A program made the position numbers and the translations under genes. Positions 16,076-26,276 of a stretch of DNA of 64,000 bases are shown here, one piece after another. Each line of letters opens with the position of its first letter. Positions within the stretch are counted from its first letter, which is position 1. Below the pieces are notes generated by a model. That model was not told the DNA's origin. It was given only the letters and a program-made list of their open reading frames with translations, and did not search any database. Source of the DNA: Gemmatimonas phototrophica (GTDB taxonomy: Bacteria; Gemmatimonadota; Gemmatimonadetes; Gemmatimonadales; Gemmatimonadaceae); assembly GCA_945869195.1 (NCBI GenBank), contig CAMBNV010000005.1:124001-188000 (forward strand), in the 5' to 3' direction.

Positions 16076-17760
16076 GCGGGGCTCGCGGTGACGCGCTGCC
16101 CCGTGGCGAGCAGTTCGCGGGCATGCTCGCGACTCGTCTCGCTCTCGGCGTCACCGCCCAGCATCCGCGCGATCTCGTCCACGCGGGCTTCGTCGGCCAC
16201 GACGGTGACATCCGACGTCGTCACACCGCCCCTCGGGGCCTTTTGCACGACGATGTGATGGTGGGCGCGCGCGGCGATCTGCGGGAGATGGGTGATCGCG
16301 AAGACCTGATGATGCGAGGCCACGTCGCGCATCGCGTCGCCGACCATGAGTCCGGTGCGGCCCCCGATGCCGGCATCCACCTCGTCGAAGATCAGCGTCG
16401 GCACGCCGTCGAGTCGAGCGAGGATGGTCTTGAGCGCGAGCATGACGCGCGCGAGTTCGCCCCCCGACGCGACGCGCGCGAGCGGACGGGCCTCGTGTCC
16501 CACGTTGAGCGCCACACGGAACTCCACACCTTCGGTTCCGTGGGCTGAGGGTTCGGCACGCGCGGGCAGCTCGACCAAGAACCGCCCGTCGGGCATCCCG
16601 AGATCGGGCAGTCGGGCTTCGACCGCCTTGGCCAGCGACGCGGCCGCCTTCTTGCGCTTGGCACTGAGCTTTGCTGCTGCCTGACCGAACGCCTCCTCGG
16701 CCTCGCCCAGTCGCGTTTCGAGTCCACGCAGGTCCAATCCCGCGGTGTCGAGCAGGTCGAGCTCGGCGCGCGCCTCACGCCCAGTCACGATCACGGCAGC
16801 GATACTCCCCCCGTACTTCTTGATGAGCCGGAAGATCAGGTCGCGACGGCGCTCGACTTCATCAAGCCGTGCCGGGTCGTGCTCGACACCGTCCGCATAC
16901 CCCTGTGCCTCCCGCGACAGTTCCTCAAGCGCGTAGTACGCGGCATCGAAGAGTTCCTGGAGGCGCGCGGTCGAGGGATCGATCCGATGCAACGCACCGA
17001 GTGGCTTTTGTAGATGCCCAAGTCGGCCGAGCGCGGCATCATCACCGCCATCGAGCGTCTCCGTGACTTCGCGCATGAGCGCCTGCAACTCCTCGGCGTG
17101 CGTCAGCCGTCGCGCCTCCTCGTCGAGTCGCTCATCTTCGCCTGCTTTCAGCGTGGCCTCGCCGATCTCCTTCGCCACATGGGCAAGCCAGTCGGCACGT
17201 TTGGTCGCGTCGTCACGGCGCACCTGAAGCGAGACGATCGCCGCGCGTGCCTCCGCCAGACGCAGGTGCGCCTCGGCAACCGCGAGGCGCTCGCCGGCGG
17301 CGTCACCGAAGGCGTCGAGAATATGCTGCTGCGCCTCCGGCTCGAGCAGCGCCTGCGCCTCGTGCTGTCCATGGACGTTGACGAGGGCTCGGCCGATCTC
17401 GGCGAGCAGGCTCGCGGTCACTGGCGACCCGTTCACCCAGGCGCGCGCACGACTCCCCGCTGCCGCGGGGACCTCGCGCTTGAGCACCAGCGTCCCGTCA
17501 CTCTCAATTCCGCGCGCGTCGAGCGCGGCGAGGAGGTCGCGCCGCTCGCTAACGTCGAACACCCCCTCGACGGTCGCCTTGTCAGCCCCCGTGCGCACGA
17601 GGTCGCTGGAGGCGCGCTCGCCGATGAGGAGCCCCAACGCCCCGACAATGATCGACTTCCCCGCCCCGGTCTCGCCGGTGAGTACGTTGAATCCGCTCGC
17701 GAGCGGAAGGGTCACCGCGTCGATGATCGCCAGGTTGCGAATGCGCAGTTCAGTGAGCAT
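16051..17760 (-). CDS. recN: DNA repair protein RecN
   Basis: SMC-like ATPase acting in double-strand-break repair. 569 residues: Walker A GETGAGKS at 29-36, central coiled coil (about 150-370), then the ABC signature region RVASGGELARVMLALK and Walker B LIFDEVDAGIGG near the C-terminus. Length matches the family. It lies downstream of dxs and nadK, a grouping seen in many bacteria. Confidence 0.95.
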   Translation of the reverse strand: MLTELRIRNLAIIDAVTLPLASGFNVLTGETGAGKSIIVGALGLLIGERASSDLVRTGADKATVEGVFDVSERRDLLAALDARGIESDGTLVLKREVPAAAGSRARAWVNGSPVTASLLAEIGRALVNVHGQHEAQALLEPEAQQHILDAFGDAAGERLAVAEAHLRLAEARAAIVSLQVRRDDATKRADWLAHVAKEIGEATLKAGEDERLDEEARRLTHAEELQALMREVTETLDGGDDAALGRLGHLQKPLGALHRIDPSTARLQELFDAAYYALEELSREAQGYADGVEHDPARLDEVERRRDLIFRLIKKYGGSIAAVIVTGREARAELDLLDTAGLDLRGLETRLGEAEEAFGQAAAKLSAKRKKAAASLAKAVEARLPDLGMPDGRFLVELPARAEPSAHGTEGVEFRVALNVGHEARPLARVASGGELARVMLALKTILARLDGVPTLIFDEVDAGIGGRTGLMVGDAMRDVASHHQVFAITHLPQIAARAHHHIVVQKAPRGGVTTSDVTVVADEARVDEIARMLGGDAESETSREHARELLATGQRVTASPAQRAKKRV

Positions 17761-17825
17761 CCCCTATGCTCGCGGCGCCGACGCCGAACGTCGCATCGCA
17801 ACCATGCCAACCGAGGCACCGCGCT

Positions 17826-18692
17826 TCATTGATCGCGCTCGTCGAGCCCACCCCAATGCAGTTTTCGGCGCAGCCGCGTGAAAAAGCTCGTCCCGTCAAA
17901 CTGGACCAGGAGCACCGGCGACTCGGCGCGACGCACAATCAACCGCTGCCCCACGCCGAGCGCGGAGCCGACCTGTCCGTCAGCGGTCACGAGTACACTC
18001 TCCGCTGCGTCCTCGACTTCGACACGGAGCACGGACCCGGGCGGCAGAATCGTCGGCCGGAGCGCGAGCGTATGTGGCGCCACGGGCGTCACGATGAGAG
18101 AGTCCAAGCTCGGGACCACGATTGGTCCCGACGCCGAGAGCGAGTAGGCAGTCGACCCCGTCGGTGTCGCGATGACTACGCCGTCAGCCGCGAAGGCACT
18201 GATGAGTTCGTCGTCGACGAAGACGCGGAGACGCAGCACCCGCGCGAAGCCACCCTTATGCACCACAACATCATTGAGCGCGCGCAATCGCACCCCGATG
18301 GTCCCCTGTTCGGACACGGTCGTCGCGTCGAGGGCCATGCGTTCCTGCACCGTGTACTCACCACGCGCGAAGGCGGCGAAGGCCCGCGGGAACTCCTCAT
18401 GGTTGCATGCGGTGAGGAACCCGAGCTTGCCAAGATTGACACCGAGCACGGGCACCCGCGCACCACCGAGAAAGCGCGACGCACGGAGCAACGTGCCGTC
18501 ACCGCCCAGGGCGATGAGCGCGTCCACCTGGTCGGGGCGCGAGAGCTTCGCCTCGCTGTTCACCCCTCCGAGCAGCGCCTCCTCAAACCGGACCGAGAAG
18601 CCATGGCCTGCGGCGTCCTGCTGCAGGGTTCGCAGGACCTCGGAGAGCCCCTCGTACCCCTGATGGCCGACGACCCCGAGCCGTGTGGTCAC
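17826..18692 (-). CDS. nadK: NAD kinase
   Basis: Makes NADP from NAD with ATP. 288 residues. Signature GGDGT at 63-67 with catalytic Asp65, the second motif LNDVVVHKG, and DGVVIATPTGSTAYSLSA, all typical. The ATG at 18692 overlaps the dxs stop (ATGA), so translation is coupled to dxs, whose pathway consumes NADPH downstream. Confidence 0.95.
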   Translation of the reverse strand: MTTRLGVVGHQGYEGLSEVLRTLQQDAAGHGFSVRFEEALLGGVNSEAKLSRPDQVDALIALGGDGTLLRASRFLGGARVPVLGVNLGKLGFLTACNHEEFPRAFAAFARGEYTVQERMALDATTVSEQGTIGVRLRALNDVVVHKGGFARVLRLRVFVDDELISAFAADGVVIATPTGSTAYSLSASGPIVVPSLDSLIVTPVAPHTLALRPTILPPGSVLRVEVEDAAESVLVTADGQVGSALGVGQRLIVRRAESPVLLVQFDGTSFFTRLRRKLHWGGLDERDQ

Positions 18693-20581
18693 CGGACAAT
18701 CGCCTCGCTCTCGTGCAGCGCACGCACGCGAGCCGCGATACCCTCAGCGTCTATGCCGCACTGCGCGAGCTGGCGCGTGCGGGGAGCGGCGTACACGATC
18801 CGATCGGGTACGCCGAGCGCGTGCACCCGGACCGCCGAATGATGCGACGCGATCACCGAGGCCATGTACGCACCGAACCCATTGACCACGGTGCCCTCCT
18901 CGACCACGAGCAGGTGCGAGTGGGTCACCAGCAGCGCCTCGAGCGTTGCGGCATCGTACGGCTTGAGGAATCGGCAGTTCACCACCGTCACCTGAACGCC
19001 ATCCGCGGCGAGGCGATCCGCCGCCTTGAGCGACTCACCGACCATCGTGCCGGTCGCGAGAATCGCGATCCGCTCTCCCCGCCGCAGCACCTCCCACGTG
19101 CCGTAGGGCACGGGCGGGATCTCACTCGCGTGCGGCACGAGATCAGGAGGCACGTCGCGCGGGTAGCGCAGCGCGAACGGTCCGGACTCGTGCGCCACGG
19201 CGGTCTTGAGGAGCCCGACGAGTTCGGCGCCATCCTTGGGGGCGGTCACCGTCATGTTCGGTACCGCGAGCATGTACGCGATGTCGTACACACCAGCGTG
19301 CGTCTCGCCATCTTCGCCCACGAGTCCCGCGCGGTCCATCGCAAAGATCACCGGCAACGACTGAATCGCGACGTCGTGAATGATCCCGTCGTAGGCACGC
19401 TGCAAGAACGTGGAGTAGATCACGACCACCGGACGCGCGCCCTGTGTCGCCATGCCCGCGGCAAAGGTCACTCCGTGGCCTTCAGCGATGCCGACGTCGA
19501 AGAACCGCGCCGGATGCTGCTTGGCGATGTTCCCCGTGCCGGTACCACCCGGCATCGCGGCGGTGATCGCCACGATGTTCGGCTGCACGTCCATTAGCTC
19601 GGCGAGCGCCTTGCCGAAGACCGCCGTGTAGTTGGGGTTCCCGGTTGAGAGCTTGAGCTGTTTGCCCGTTGCCGGATCATGGCCCGGCGGCAGCGCATGC
19701 CATTTCTCGCCATGATCGCCAGCGGGGAAACCCTTCCCCTTGGTGGTGATCACATGCACGAGCCGCGGCCCCTTGAACTCGGCGACCGCACGAAAGGTCA
19801 CGATCATCTGTTCGATGTCGTGACCGTCGATTGGACCGAAGTAGCGAAACCCCAACTCCTCGAAGAGCACGCCAGGCGTCAGGAACGCCTTCACCGACTC
19901 CTCCCAGCGCCGCACAATCGTACCCGCATCCTTAAAGACGCCGGTCGCATGGTCGGCCCAGTCGCCGATCGCGCTGCGTAGGCGATTGTATATCGGATTG
20001 CGCTGTACTGAGGTGAGATACTTGTGCATCGCGCCGACGTTGGGCGCGATCGACATCTCGTTGTCGTTCAGCACCACGATGAAATCGCGCTCACTCGCCC
20101 CAGCATTATTGAGCGCCTCGTACGCGATCCCCGACCCGAGCGAGCCGTCGCCGATAATGGCGGCGACCTTGAAGTGCTCGCCGTTGAGGTCGCGTCCGGC
20201 CGCAATCCCGACCGCCGCAGAGATCGACGTCGCCGCGTGGCCAGCGCCGAAGGCATCGTACGGACTCTCCGAACGCTTAAGGAATCCCGAGATGCCCCCT
20301 TCTTGACGCAGCGTGTGCATCAGCTCCTTGCGGCCCGTGAGCACCTTGTGCGGATAGCCCTGGTGCCCAACGTCCCAGACCAGTTGATCGCGTGGCGTAT
20401 CGAACGCCGCATGCAGCGCGATCGTGAGTTCGACAACACCGAGTCCGGCACCGATGTGCCCGCCGGTCACCGAGCAGGTCTCGATCAGGAAGTCGCGGAC
20501 CTCCTGCGCAAGTTGCTGCTTCTCTTCGGGGGTCATCCCCCGGATGTCGGCGGGACTCTGAACGCGATCGAGCAGGCTCAT
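18689..20581 (-). CDS. dxs: 1-deoxy-D-xylulose-5-phosphate synthase
   Basis: Thiamine-diphosphate enzyme joining pyruvate and glyceraldehyde 3-phosphate, first step of the MEP isoprenoid route. 630 residues, normal length. GDGSLGSGIAYEALN is the TPP-binding motif; GAGHAATSIS and the transketolase central segment YSTFLQRAYDGIIHDVA are present. Next gene upstream is the prenyl synthase ispA, so pathway entry and chain building sit together. Confidence 0.96.
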   Translation of the reverse strand: MSLLDRVQSPADIRGMTPEEKQQLAQEVRDFLIETCSVTGGHIGAGLGVVELTIALHAAFDTPRDQLVWDVGHQGYPHKVLTGRKELMHTLRQEGGISGFLKRSESPYDAFGAGHAATSISAAVGIAAGRDLNGEHFKVAAIIGDGSLGSGIAYEALNNAGASERDFIVVLNDNEMSIAPNVGAMHKYLTSVQRNPIYNRLRSAIGDWADHATGVFKDAGTIVRRWEESVKAFLTPGVLFEELGFRYFGPIDGHDIEQMIVTFRAVAEFKGPRLVHVITTKGKGFPAGDHGEKWHALPPGHDPATGKQLKLSTGNPNYTAVFGKALAELMDVQPNIVAITAAMPGGTGTGNIAKQHPARFFDVGIAEGHGVTFAAGMATQGARPVVVIYSTFLQRAYDGIIHDVAIQSLPVIFAMDRAGLVGEDGETHAGVYDIAYMLAVPNMTVTAPKDGAELVGLLKTAVAHESGPFALRYPRDVPPDLVPHASEIPPVPYGTWEVLRRGERIAILATGTMVGESLKAADRLAADGVQVTVVNCRFLKPYDAATLEALLVTHSHLLVVEEGTVVNGFGAYMASVIASHHSAVRVHALGVPDRIVYAAPRTRQLAQCGIDAEGIAARVRALHESEAIVR

Positions 20582-20623
20582 GCAACACAGGGGCTGAGGG
20601 AGATACGAGGAAAGGTTGTCACG

Positions 20624-21526
20624 TTACGACTGCCGCGCCACAACGAATTGCGCGAGGAACTCCAGTTCGGGGGTCAGGACGCCCAGCTCGTGCAGTCCAA
20701 GGCAGGCCTCTCGCACGAGCGAGTCCGCCCGCGCTTCGGCACCGGCGATCCCAAGTAGGGCGGGATAGGTGCTCTTTCGGAACTGGACATCCTTCCCGGC
20801 GGTCTTGCCGAGCTGGTTGGTCGTCGCCGTGATGTCGAGCACGTCGTCGGCAATCTGGAATGCGAGCCCGATCGACGCGCCATAACGCCCGAAGGCCTCC
20901 TCTATTGCCGGCGCTGCCCCTGCGGCGAGGCCACCAATCCGAATCGAGGCCTCGATCAACGCACCCGTCTTGCACCGATGAATGCGCTCCAGCTGCTCGA
21001 GGTCGAGAGACAGTCCTTCACCTTCGAGATCGAGGAGCTGACCTCCGATCATTCCACCGGCCCCGGACGCTCTCATGAGGGTCCGCACGATGTTGCCGCG
21101 CACGGCGGGCGCGAGCCCCATCGCCTCGGCTGCTGCATCGGCGGACAGCGCCGCGAGTGGCACCATCGCCATTCCCGCCGCCGTCGCCGCCGGGACGCCG
21201 AAGACCCGGTGAACCGTCGGACGGCCTCGGCGCATGTCATCGTCATCCATGCACGGCAGGTCGTCGTGCACGAGCGAATAGGCATGCACCACCTCGATCG
21301 CGGCCGCGAGCGCACTCACGTCGCCGGTCCCCCCTGCCGCGCGGTACCCCGCGATCACCAGGATCGCGCGGAGCCGTTTGCCTTCGCCGCGCAGCGCGTA
21401 GCGGATCGCGTCGGCGACCGGCCCCTTTGTGTCCTGCAGTTCCCGCGCCATCAGCTGCTCGATCGCGCGGGCGACCTCGGCGCGGTCGTGCGAAAAGTCG
21501 ACTGGTGCCACTCTGGGCACACTCAT
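20624..21526 (-). CDS. ispA: Polyprenyl synthetase (farnesyl/geranylgeranyl diphosphate synthase)
   Basis: 300 residues. First aspartate-rich motif DDLPCMDDDD at 88-97 and second QIADDVLD. GEGKRLR near 48 binds isopentenyl diphosphate. The length and the DDxxxxD form fit bacterial FPP synthase (IspA), though product chain length cannot be set from sequence alone. The ATG overlaps the xseB stop (ATGA); the xseA-xseB-ispA-dxs order is common. Confidence 0.92.
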   Translation of the reverse strand: MSVPRVAPVDFSHDRAEVARAIEQLMARELQDTKGPVADAIRYALRGEGKRLRAILVIAGYRAAGGTGDVSALAAAIEVVHAYSLVHDDLPCMDDDDMRRGRPTVHRVFGVPAATAAGMAMVPLAALSADAAAEAMGLAPAVRGNIVRTLMRASGAGGMIGGQLLDLEGEGLSLDLEQLERIHRCKTGALIEASIRIGGLAAGAAPAIEEAFGRYGASIGLAFQIADDVLDITATTNQLGKTAGKDVQFRKSTYPALLGIAGAEARADSLVREACLGLHELGVLTPELEFLAQFVVARQS

Positions 21527-21726
21527 TCTTTCGCCTCGAACACTCCCTCGGCCTGCTCGATGAGCGTGCGCACCTTGCCCTCGGCATCGGCAAGCACCTC
21601 CGTCGCCTGGCGAAGCTTCGCGATCCCCTCCTCGAACAGCTTCAGGGCGTCCTCGAGCGGGAGATCGTCGCGGTCGAGCTGCGTGGCAATCGCCTCGAGT
21701 CGGGCCAGCGTCTTCTCAAAGGTCAT
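21523..21726 (-). CDS. xseB: Exodeoxyribonuclease VII small subunit
   Basis: 67 residues, mostly one long helical hairpin, with the family pattern LEAIATQLDRDDLPLEDAL and LFEEGIAKL. Binds the large subunit XseA to form the single-strand-specific nuclease. Overlaps xseA and ispA by four bases each. Confidence 0.93.
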   Translation of the reverse strand: MTFEKTLARLEAIATQLDRDDLPLEDALKLFEEGIAKLRQATEVLADAEGKVRTLIEQAEGVFEAKE

Positions 21727-22943
21727 GTGGGAGTCCTCAGGTGCGGTCCGTCGGTGTGGATGCTTTCGATGGTGGCGCGTACGCGCCCGTCATGCACCAG
21801 CAGGTCGAAGACGGTCCCACGCACAAAGGCCGTGCGCCGTCCGAGGGTGGCGCCATCAGCACCGCGTGCCACGGCAAAGCCGCGGGCGAGGACCGCGACC
21901 GGTGAGAGTGCCTCGAGGCGCCCCGCCACCCGCTCGATCCGTGCGCGACGGCGCTCGACGAGGCGTCCGGCACGGATCGAGAGGGAGTCTGCGCGCTGCC
22001 GCAGGTCGCGCGCGCCGCGCTGGACCCTGTCTTCGAGCGCATCAGCGAGCATCCCCGCGAGGCTCCGAACACTCTGTCGCACCTCGGCCAGGACCGGCAC
22101 GGCGGACTCGGCCGCCACCGACGGCGTAGCGGCGCGCAGGTCGGACACGAGATCGGCGATCGTGAAATCGGTCTCATGGCCGACGGCCGAAATCGTCGGG
22201 ATCGGACAGGCCGCCAGCGCACGCGCGACGCGCTCGTCGTTGAAGGCCCATAGATCCTCCCGAGAGCCACCGCCGCGTCCGATGATCAACAGGTCGGGGG
22301 ATCGGCTCGCGAGGTCACCAGCGGACGCCGACGCGGTCGACGCTGACCCGTGCCAGCGCGCGAGGCGTGCGAGCGCCGCGCAGAGCGAATCGGGTGCCGT
22401 CTCGCCCTGCACGGCGGCCGGGATGACCATCACCGAGACGCCCGGATGCCGCCTCGCGATCACGGCCATGATGTCGCGCAGCGCCGCGCTGTCTGGGCTC
22501 GTGATCACGGCGACCAGGCGCGGAAAACGCGGAAGCCTGCGTTTGCGAGCGGGTTCGGTGAGGCCGTCCCTCTCAAGGCGCGACTTCGTCTCGTCGAACG
22601 CCTTCTTCCAGAGTCCCTCGCCCTCGGCCTCGAGCGAGGAGACCATGAACTGCATCTTCCCCTGCGCCGGGTAAACGGTCAGCTGGCCACGGGCCATGAC
22701 CGCCATCCCCTCGCTCGGAGCGGCCGGAATCCGCGGCACGTCCCGCGACCAGACCACACACGGAAGTTGCGCGCTCTGGTCCTTCAGCGAGAAGTACCAG
22801 TGCCCGTTGCGATGCTTGGTGAAGTTGGACACTTCGCCCTTCACCCAGAGACGCGGGAACGCACCTTCGACGACCATCTTCGCCGTCTCATTGAGCTCGG
22901 CGACGGTGATAGCATCCTCGGGTGTCTCCCCAGGGGCGCGCAC
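21723..22943 (-). CDS. xseA: Exodeoxyribonuclease VII large subunit
   Basis: 406 residues. N-terminal OB fold (LWVKGEVSNFTKH, WYFSLKD), catalytic core with the GRGGGSREDLWAFNDE and SAVGHETDFTIAD segments, then a coiled-coil region that binds XseB. Degrades single-stranded DNA in both directions. Only seven bases separate it from folD upstream. Confidence 0.95.
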   Translation of the reverse strand: MRAPGETPEDAITVAELNETAKMVVEGAFPRLWVKGEVSNFTKHRNGHWYFSLKDQSAQLPCVVWSRDVPRIPAAPSEGMAVMARGQLTVYPAQGKMQFMVSSLEAEGEGLWKKAFDETKSRLERDGLTEPARKRRLPRFPRLVAVITSPDSAALRDIMAVIARRHPGVSVMVIPAAVQGETAPDSLCAALARLARWHGSASTASASAGDLASRSPDLLIIGRGGGSREDLWAFNDERVARALAACPIPTISAVGHETDFTIADLVSDLRAATPSVAAESAVPVLAEVRQSVRSLAGMLADALEDRVQRGARDLRQRADSLSIRAGRLVERRRARIERVAGRLEALSPVAVLARGFAVARGADGATLGRRTAFVRGTVFDLLVHDGRVRATIESIHTDGPHLRTPT

Positions 22944-22950
22944 GACGCGC

Positions 22951-23838
22951 TCAGCCGCCGATCGAGAGGCGGGCTGCGCGCACCGTATTCGCGAGCAGCA
23001 TCGCGATCGTCATCCGCCCCACGCCCCCTGGGACCGGCGAAATCTTCGATGCGACGCGACTCACTTCGTCAAACTTCACGTCGCCGACGATCCGGTACCC
23101 TTTGGGTGCCGAGGGGTCGTCCACCCGGTTGATGCCAACGTCGATCACGACGGCACCGGGCTTCACCATCTCGGCCGTGACCATCTCGGGCCGGCCGATC
23201 GCGGCGATCAGAATGTCGGCACGTCGCGTGTGCGACGCCAAGTCCTTTGTCCGTGAGTGGCAGATCGTGACCGTACAGTCGGCCGTTTTTCCACTCTGGA
23301 TCAGCAGCGCCGCCATTGGCTTGCCCACGATGTTACTGCGGCCGAGGATCACCGCTTCCTTGCCCGAGGTGTCCACGCCGGCTTCCTCGAGCATCACCTG
23401 GACGCCCGCCGGCGTGCACGGCGCAAAACCGTCGCGATCGCCAGTAAAGAGCTTCCCGACGTTGAACGGATGAAATCCATCGACGTCCTTCGCCGGAGCG
23501 ATGCGACGGATCACGCTTGGACTGTCGATGTGCTTTGGCAGCGGCATCTGCACGAGGATCCCGTGGACGGCGGGATCGGCGTTTAACCGGTCGATCAACG
23601 CGAGCAGCTCCACCTCGGGGGTCGACGCCGGAAGACGGATCGACTCGCCGTGCATGCCGGCTTCCTTGCAGGCGCGTTCCTTGCTCCCGACGTACACCGC
23701 ACTGGCCGGGTCATTTCCGACCAGGACTGCCGTGAGGCCGGGCGTGACCCCGAGCGCCTTGAGTGCGGCGGTGTCGTGCGCGACGCGTTGCCGCACCCGC
23801 GCAGCGATCGCGACCCCATCAATCAGCTCAGCGGGCAA
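22951..23838 (-). CDS. folD: Methylenetetrahydrofolate dehydrogenase/cyclohydrolase
   Basis: Bifunctional one-carbon enzyme. 295 residues with a TTG start at 23838. Catalytic YVGSK (Tyr and Lys), [18 protein letters not shown] for NADP binding, and [14 protein letters not shown] near the end are all present. Its first codons overlap the last 11 bases of rny. The TTG start has GAGG about 10 bases upstream; no ATG or GTG is available nearby in frame. Confidence 0.95.
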   Translation of the reverse strand: MPAELIDGVAIAARVRQRVAHDTAALKALGVTPGLTAVLVGNDPASAVYVGSKERACKEAGMHGESIRLPASTPEVELLALIDRLNADPAVHGILVQMPLPKHIDSPSVIRRIAPAKDVDGFHPFNVGKLFTGDRDGFAPCTPAGVQVMLEEAGVDTSGKEAVILGRSNIVGKPMAALLIQSGKTADCTVTICHSRTKDLASHTRRADILIAAIGRPEMVTAEMVKPGAVVIDVGINRVDDPSAPKGYRIVGDVKFDEVSRVASKISPVPGGVGRMTIAMLLANTVRAARLSIGG

Positions 23839-25417
23839 TGTTCGATGACCTCATCTCGCGGATAGCCACGACCCGGATCTGACCCGGGTACTGCAGCTCG
23901 GACTCCACGCGGCGCGCAATCTCCTCAGTGAGCGATTCCATGCGAGCATCGTCAATCGTCTCGGGGTTGACGATCACGCGAATCTCGCGTCCCGCCTGAA
24001 TCGCGAACACCCGGTCGACTCCCTTGTAGCTCGCGGCAATCTTCTCAAGTCCCTCGAGCCGCTTGACGTACGTCTCGAACGCCTCGCGACGCGCGCCTGG
24101 ACGCGAGCCAGAGATCGCGTCGCCAGCCTGTACGAGCACCGAGACCTCGCTCTCGTGCGGCACGTCGTCGTGATGGGCCGCGATGCAGTTCACCACGAGC
24201 GGATGCTCCCCGTACTTGGTCGCCACCTCGACGCCCAACTGCACATGCGTCCCCTCATGGTCGTGCGTGAGGACTTTCCCGATGTCGTGCAAGAGCGCCC
24301 CACGCTTGGCCATCGCGACGTCGAGGCCGAGCTCGGCAGCCATAATCCCCGCAAGGAACGCGACTTCTTTCGAGTGCATCAGGATGTTCTGCCCGTAGCT
24401 CGTGCGCCACTTCATGCGGCCGATCAGCTTGATCAGCTCGGGATGGAGCCCGTGGACGCCCACCTCGTACGCCGCCTGCTCGCCGGTCTCGATGATGCCG
24501 GCATCCACCTCCTTCTTCGCCTTCTCGACGACCTCTTCGATACGCCCCGGATGAATGCGTCCGTCAGCGACGAGCTTCTCCAGCGCGAGGCGGGCGACTT
24601 CGCGGCGCACGGGATCGAAACACGACACCACGACGGTATCGGGCGTGTCGTCGATGATGACGTCGACACCGGTCGCGAGCTCGAAGGCGCGGATATTCCG
24701 TCCCTCGCGGCCGATGATGCGCCCTTTCATGTCGTCCTTGGGCAACGAAACCGCGCTCGCGGTGATCTCCGCCGTATGCTCGGCGGCGATGCGTTGCACC
24801 GCGAGGGCGACGATCTTTTTTGCCTCGCGGTCGGCGTTCCGTTTGGCGGTCTCGCGGATCTCGCGAATACGGTTGGCGGCGTCGGCCCGGGCTTCCTCTT
24901 CGAGACGCCGAATGAGCTCGGCCTTGGCGTCGGAGGCACTCAGTCCGGCGAGCTGCTCCAGGCGGCGGCGTTCCTCACCCACGAGTCCGTCGAGCTCTGC
25001 CTGACGCTCCTCAAGCAGCTTCTCCCGCCGCCCGAGTTCACTCGCTCGGCGGCCAAGGTCTCGCTCCTTGACGTCGACCAGGTCGACCTTTTTGTCGAGT
25101 TGCTGCTCGCGCTCAATTACGCGCTTCTCTTCGCGCTCGAGCTCCTCGCGGCGCCGGCGGGCCTCGATCTCCCAGGCCTCGCGCACCTTCATCACCTCTT
25201 CCTTGCCGGAGAGGAGCGCCTGCTTCCTCGCCGACTCCGCCTCCCGCTCGGCCTCTGCGACGATGCGCTTGGCGATCTGCTCTGCCGAGGTACCCGCGGC
25301 AAGCCGGGCTGATTCCCCTGCCGCCTGACCCTTCCGGCGACCGAACAGGAACGCGACCGGAGAGGCGACCACAAGGGCTACGCCTATCGCGATCGCGATC
25401 GCAATCTCGATTCCCAT
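23828..25417 (-). CDS. rny: Ribonuclease Y
   Basis: Membrane-anchored endoribonuclease that starts mRNA decay. 529 residues: N-terminal membrane helix (about 3-25), long charged coiled coil (about 30-200), KH domain with [15 protein letters not shown], and HD domain with LLHDIGK and IAAHHDDV. Ends with the usual RVVAIRE tail. Lies downstream of zapA across a 257-bp gene-free stretch. Confidence 0.96.
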   Translation of the reverse strand: MGIEIAIAIAIGVALVVASPVAFLFGRRKGQAAGESARLAAGTSAEQIAKRIVAEAEREAESARKQALLSGKEEVMKVREAWEIEARRRREELEREEKRVIEREQQLDKKVDLVDVKERDLGRRASELGRREKLLEERQAELDGLVGEERRRLEQLAGLSASDAKAELIRRLEEEARADAANRIREIRETAKRNADREAKKIVALAVQRIAAEHTAEITASAVSLPKDDMKGRIIGREGRNIRAFELATGVDVIIDDTPDTVVVSCFDPVRREVARLALEKLVADGRIHPGRIEEVVEKAKKEVDAGIIETGEQAAYEVGVHGLHPELIKLIGRMKWRTSYGQNILMHSKEVAFLAGIMAAELGLDVAMAKRGALLHDIGKVLTHDHEGTHVQLGVEVATKYGEHPLVVNCIAAHHDDVPHESEVSVLVQAGDAISGSRPGARREAFETYVKRLEGLEKIAASYKGVDRVFAIQAGREIRVIVNPETIDDARMESLTEEIARRVESELQYPGQIRVVAIREMRSSNIAR

Positions 25418-25674
25418 TTTGACACTCTATTCTAAAGGCGGCCGACCGGCGCCGCGTACACAAAGGAGAGCGCTCGAGCTCGTCCAGTGCGATCGCTTTC
25501 CGGGAGCCGGCCGGCCGGTCTGGCACCGACGAAGGGCGCGGGACGGGACGGGGTAACTGACGGGGGCGCTTACACCTACGGGCCTTCGCACCTGCTAGGT
25601 AGGAACCTATGCGGCCTCCCCTCAAAGCGCAACGATTTGAGCCTGGAGGGTGCGCGGCTCGGCTCGGCTCGCGC
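25418..25674 (-). ncRNA. Gene-free 257 bp between zapA and rny; possible 6S RNA locus
   Basis: No reading frame is convincing here. Reading leftward there is a CTCAAA/TTTGAG hairpin just after zapA, then GGCCGCATAGG ... GAAGGCC and CCTAC ... GTAGG pairings and a long G/C-rich tail. In many bacteria the 6S RNA gene lies right after zapA, so that is the first thing to test. I could not confirm the 6S fold by eye; exact ends are unknown. Confidence 0.25.
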
Positions 25675-25974
25675 TCAGCCGATATTCTCGCCGCGCTTGC
25701 CGGGGGGGAGCCAGCGCCTCAGCTCGCCGGAGAGGTTTTCCATCTCGCCGGAGAGCGCCGTCTGCGCCGCCCGTTCACGGAAAAGCTCATTCGTGATCAA
25801 CATGGCGGCGAGAATGGACGCCTTTCCTGGATCGGTGATCGCGGGGTTTTCCAGCACGCTGCGGATGGCGGCGTCAACATGCGCAGCGACGGCCATCGTA
25901 TGTTCCGGCGGGACGTCGGAGCGGATGGTGTATTCCTCGCCGACGATCCGCACGCGAGTTGAGTGCACAGTCAC
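25675..25974 (-). CDS. zapA: Cell division protein ZapA
   Basis: 99 residues. FtsZ-ring cross-linker: N-terminal beta part with VRIVGEEYTIRSD (8-20), then helices ending in a C-terminal coiled coil. GTG start at 25974 overlaps the stop of the preceding coiled-coil gene (GTGA) and has GGAGGGGAG just upstream. Confidence 0.88.
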   Translation of the reverse strand: MTVHSTRVRIVGEEYTIRSDVPPEHTMAVAAHVDAAIRSVLENPAITDPGKASILAAMLITNELFRERAAQTALSGEMENLSGELRRWLPPGKRGENIG

Positions 25975-26276
25975 GGCTCCCCTCCGAGGACATGTTGTTG
26001 CCGCAAAAACCGGACGCGGTCGAGCATCGCGCGCGACCGCGCACGCGCCGCGTCTAGTCGCGCGAGGAGCCGCGCATTCTCGGCCTCAAGGTCCGAGACG
26101 CGCTCCTCGGCCGCGACATCACCGCGGTTGGTATTGCCCAGGGCCTTGAGGCGCGACTCCGCCTGGTGGGCACGGCGACGAAACGTCGCCAACTCCTCAC
26201 CGAGATTGCGGACCAGCTGTTTGAGCTCGCGGAACGCGAGGGTCGAGTCGGAATCAGGCTGTGCGGGGTCGGACAC
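25971..26276 (-). CDS. Small coiled-coil protein of unknown function
   Basis: 101 residues. Residues 14-95 are heptad-rich and highly charged, with no motif I recognise. Its 5' end overlaps the pheT 3' end by 23 bp and its stop overlaps the zapA start, so it is expressed between them. By position and build it could be a ZapB-like partner of ZapA, but that is inference only. Confidence 0.7.
   Translation of the reverse strand: MSDPAQPDSDSTLAFRELKQLVRNLGEELATFRRRAHQAESRLKALGNTNRGDVAAEERVSDLEAENARLLARLDAARARSRAMLDRVRFLRQQHVLGGEP

Noticed and set aside
24155-25312. Long plus-strand frame opposite rny
   Set aside because: It is a shadow of ribonuclease Y, whose domains are clear on the other strand.
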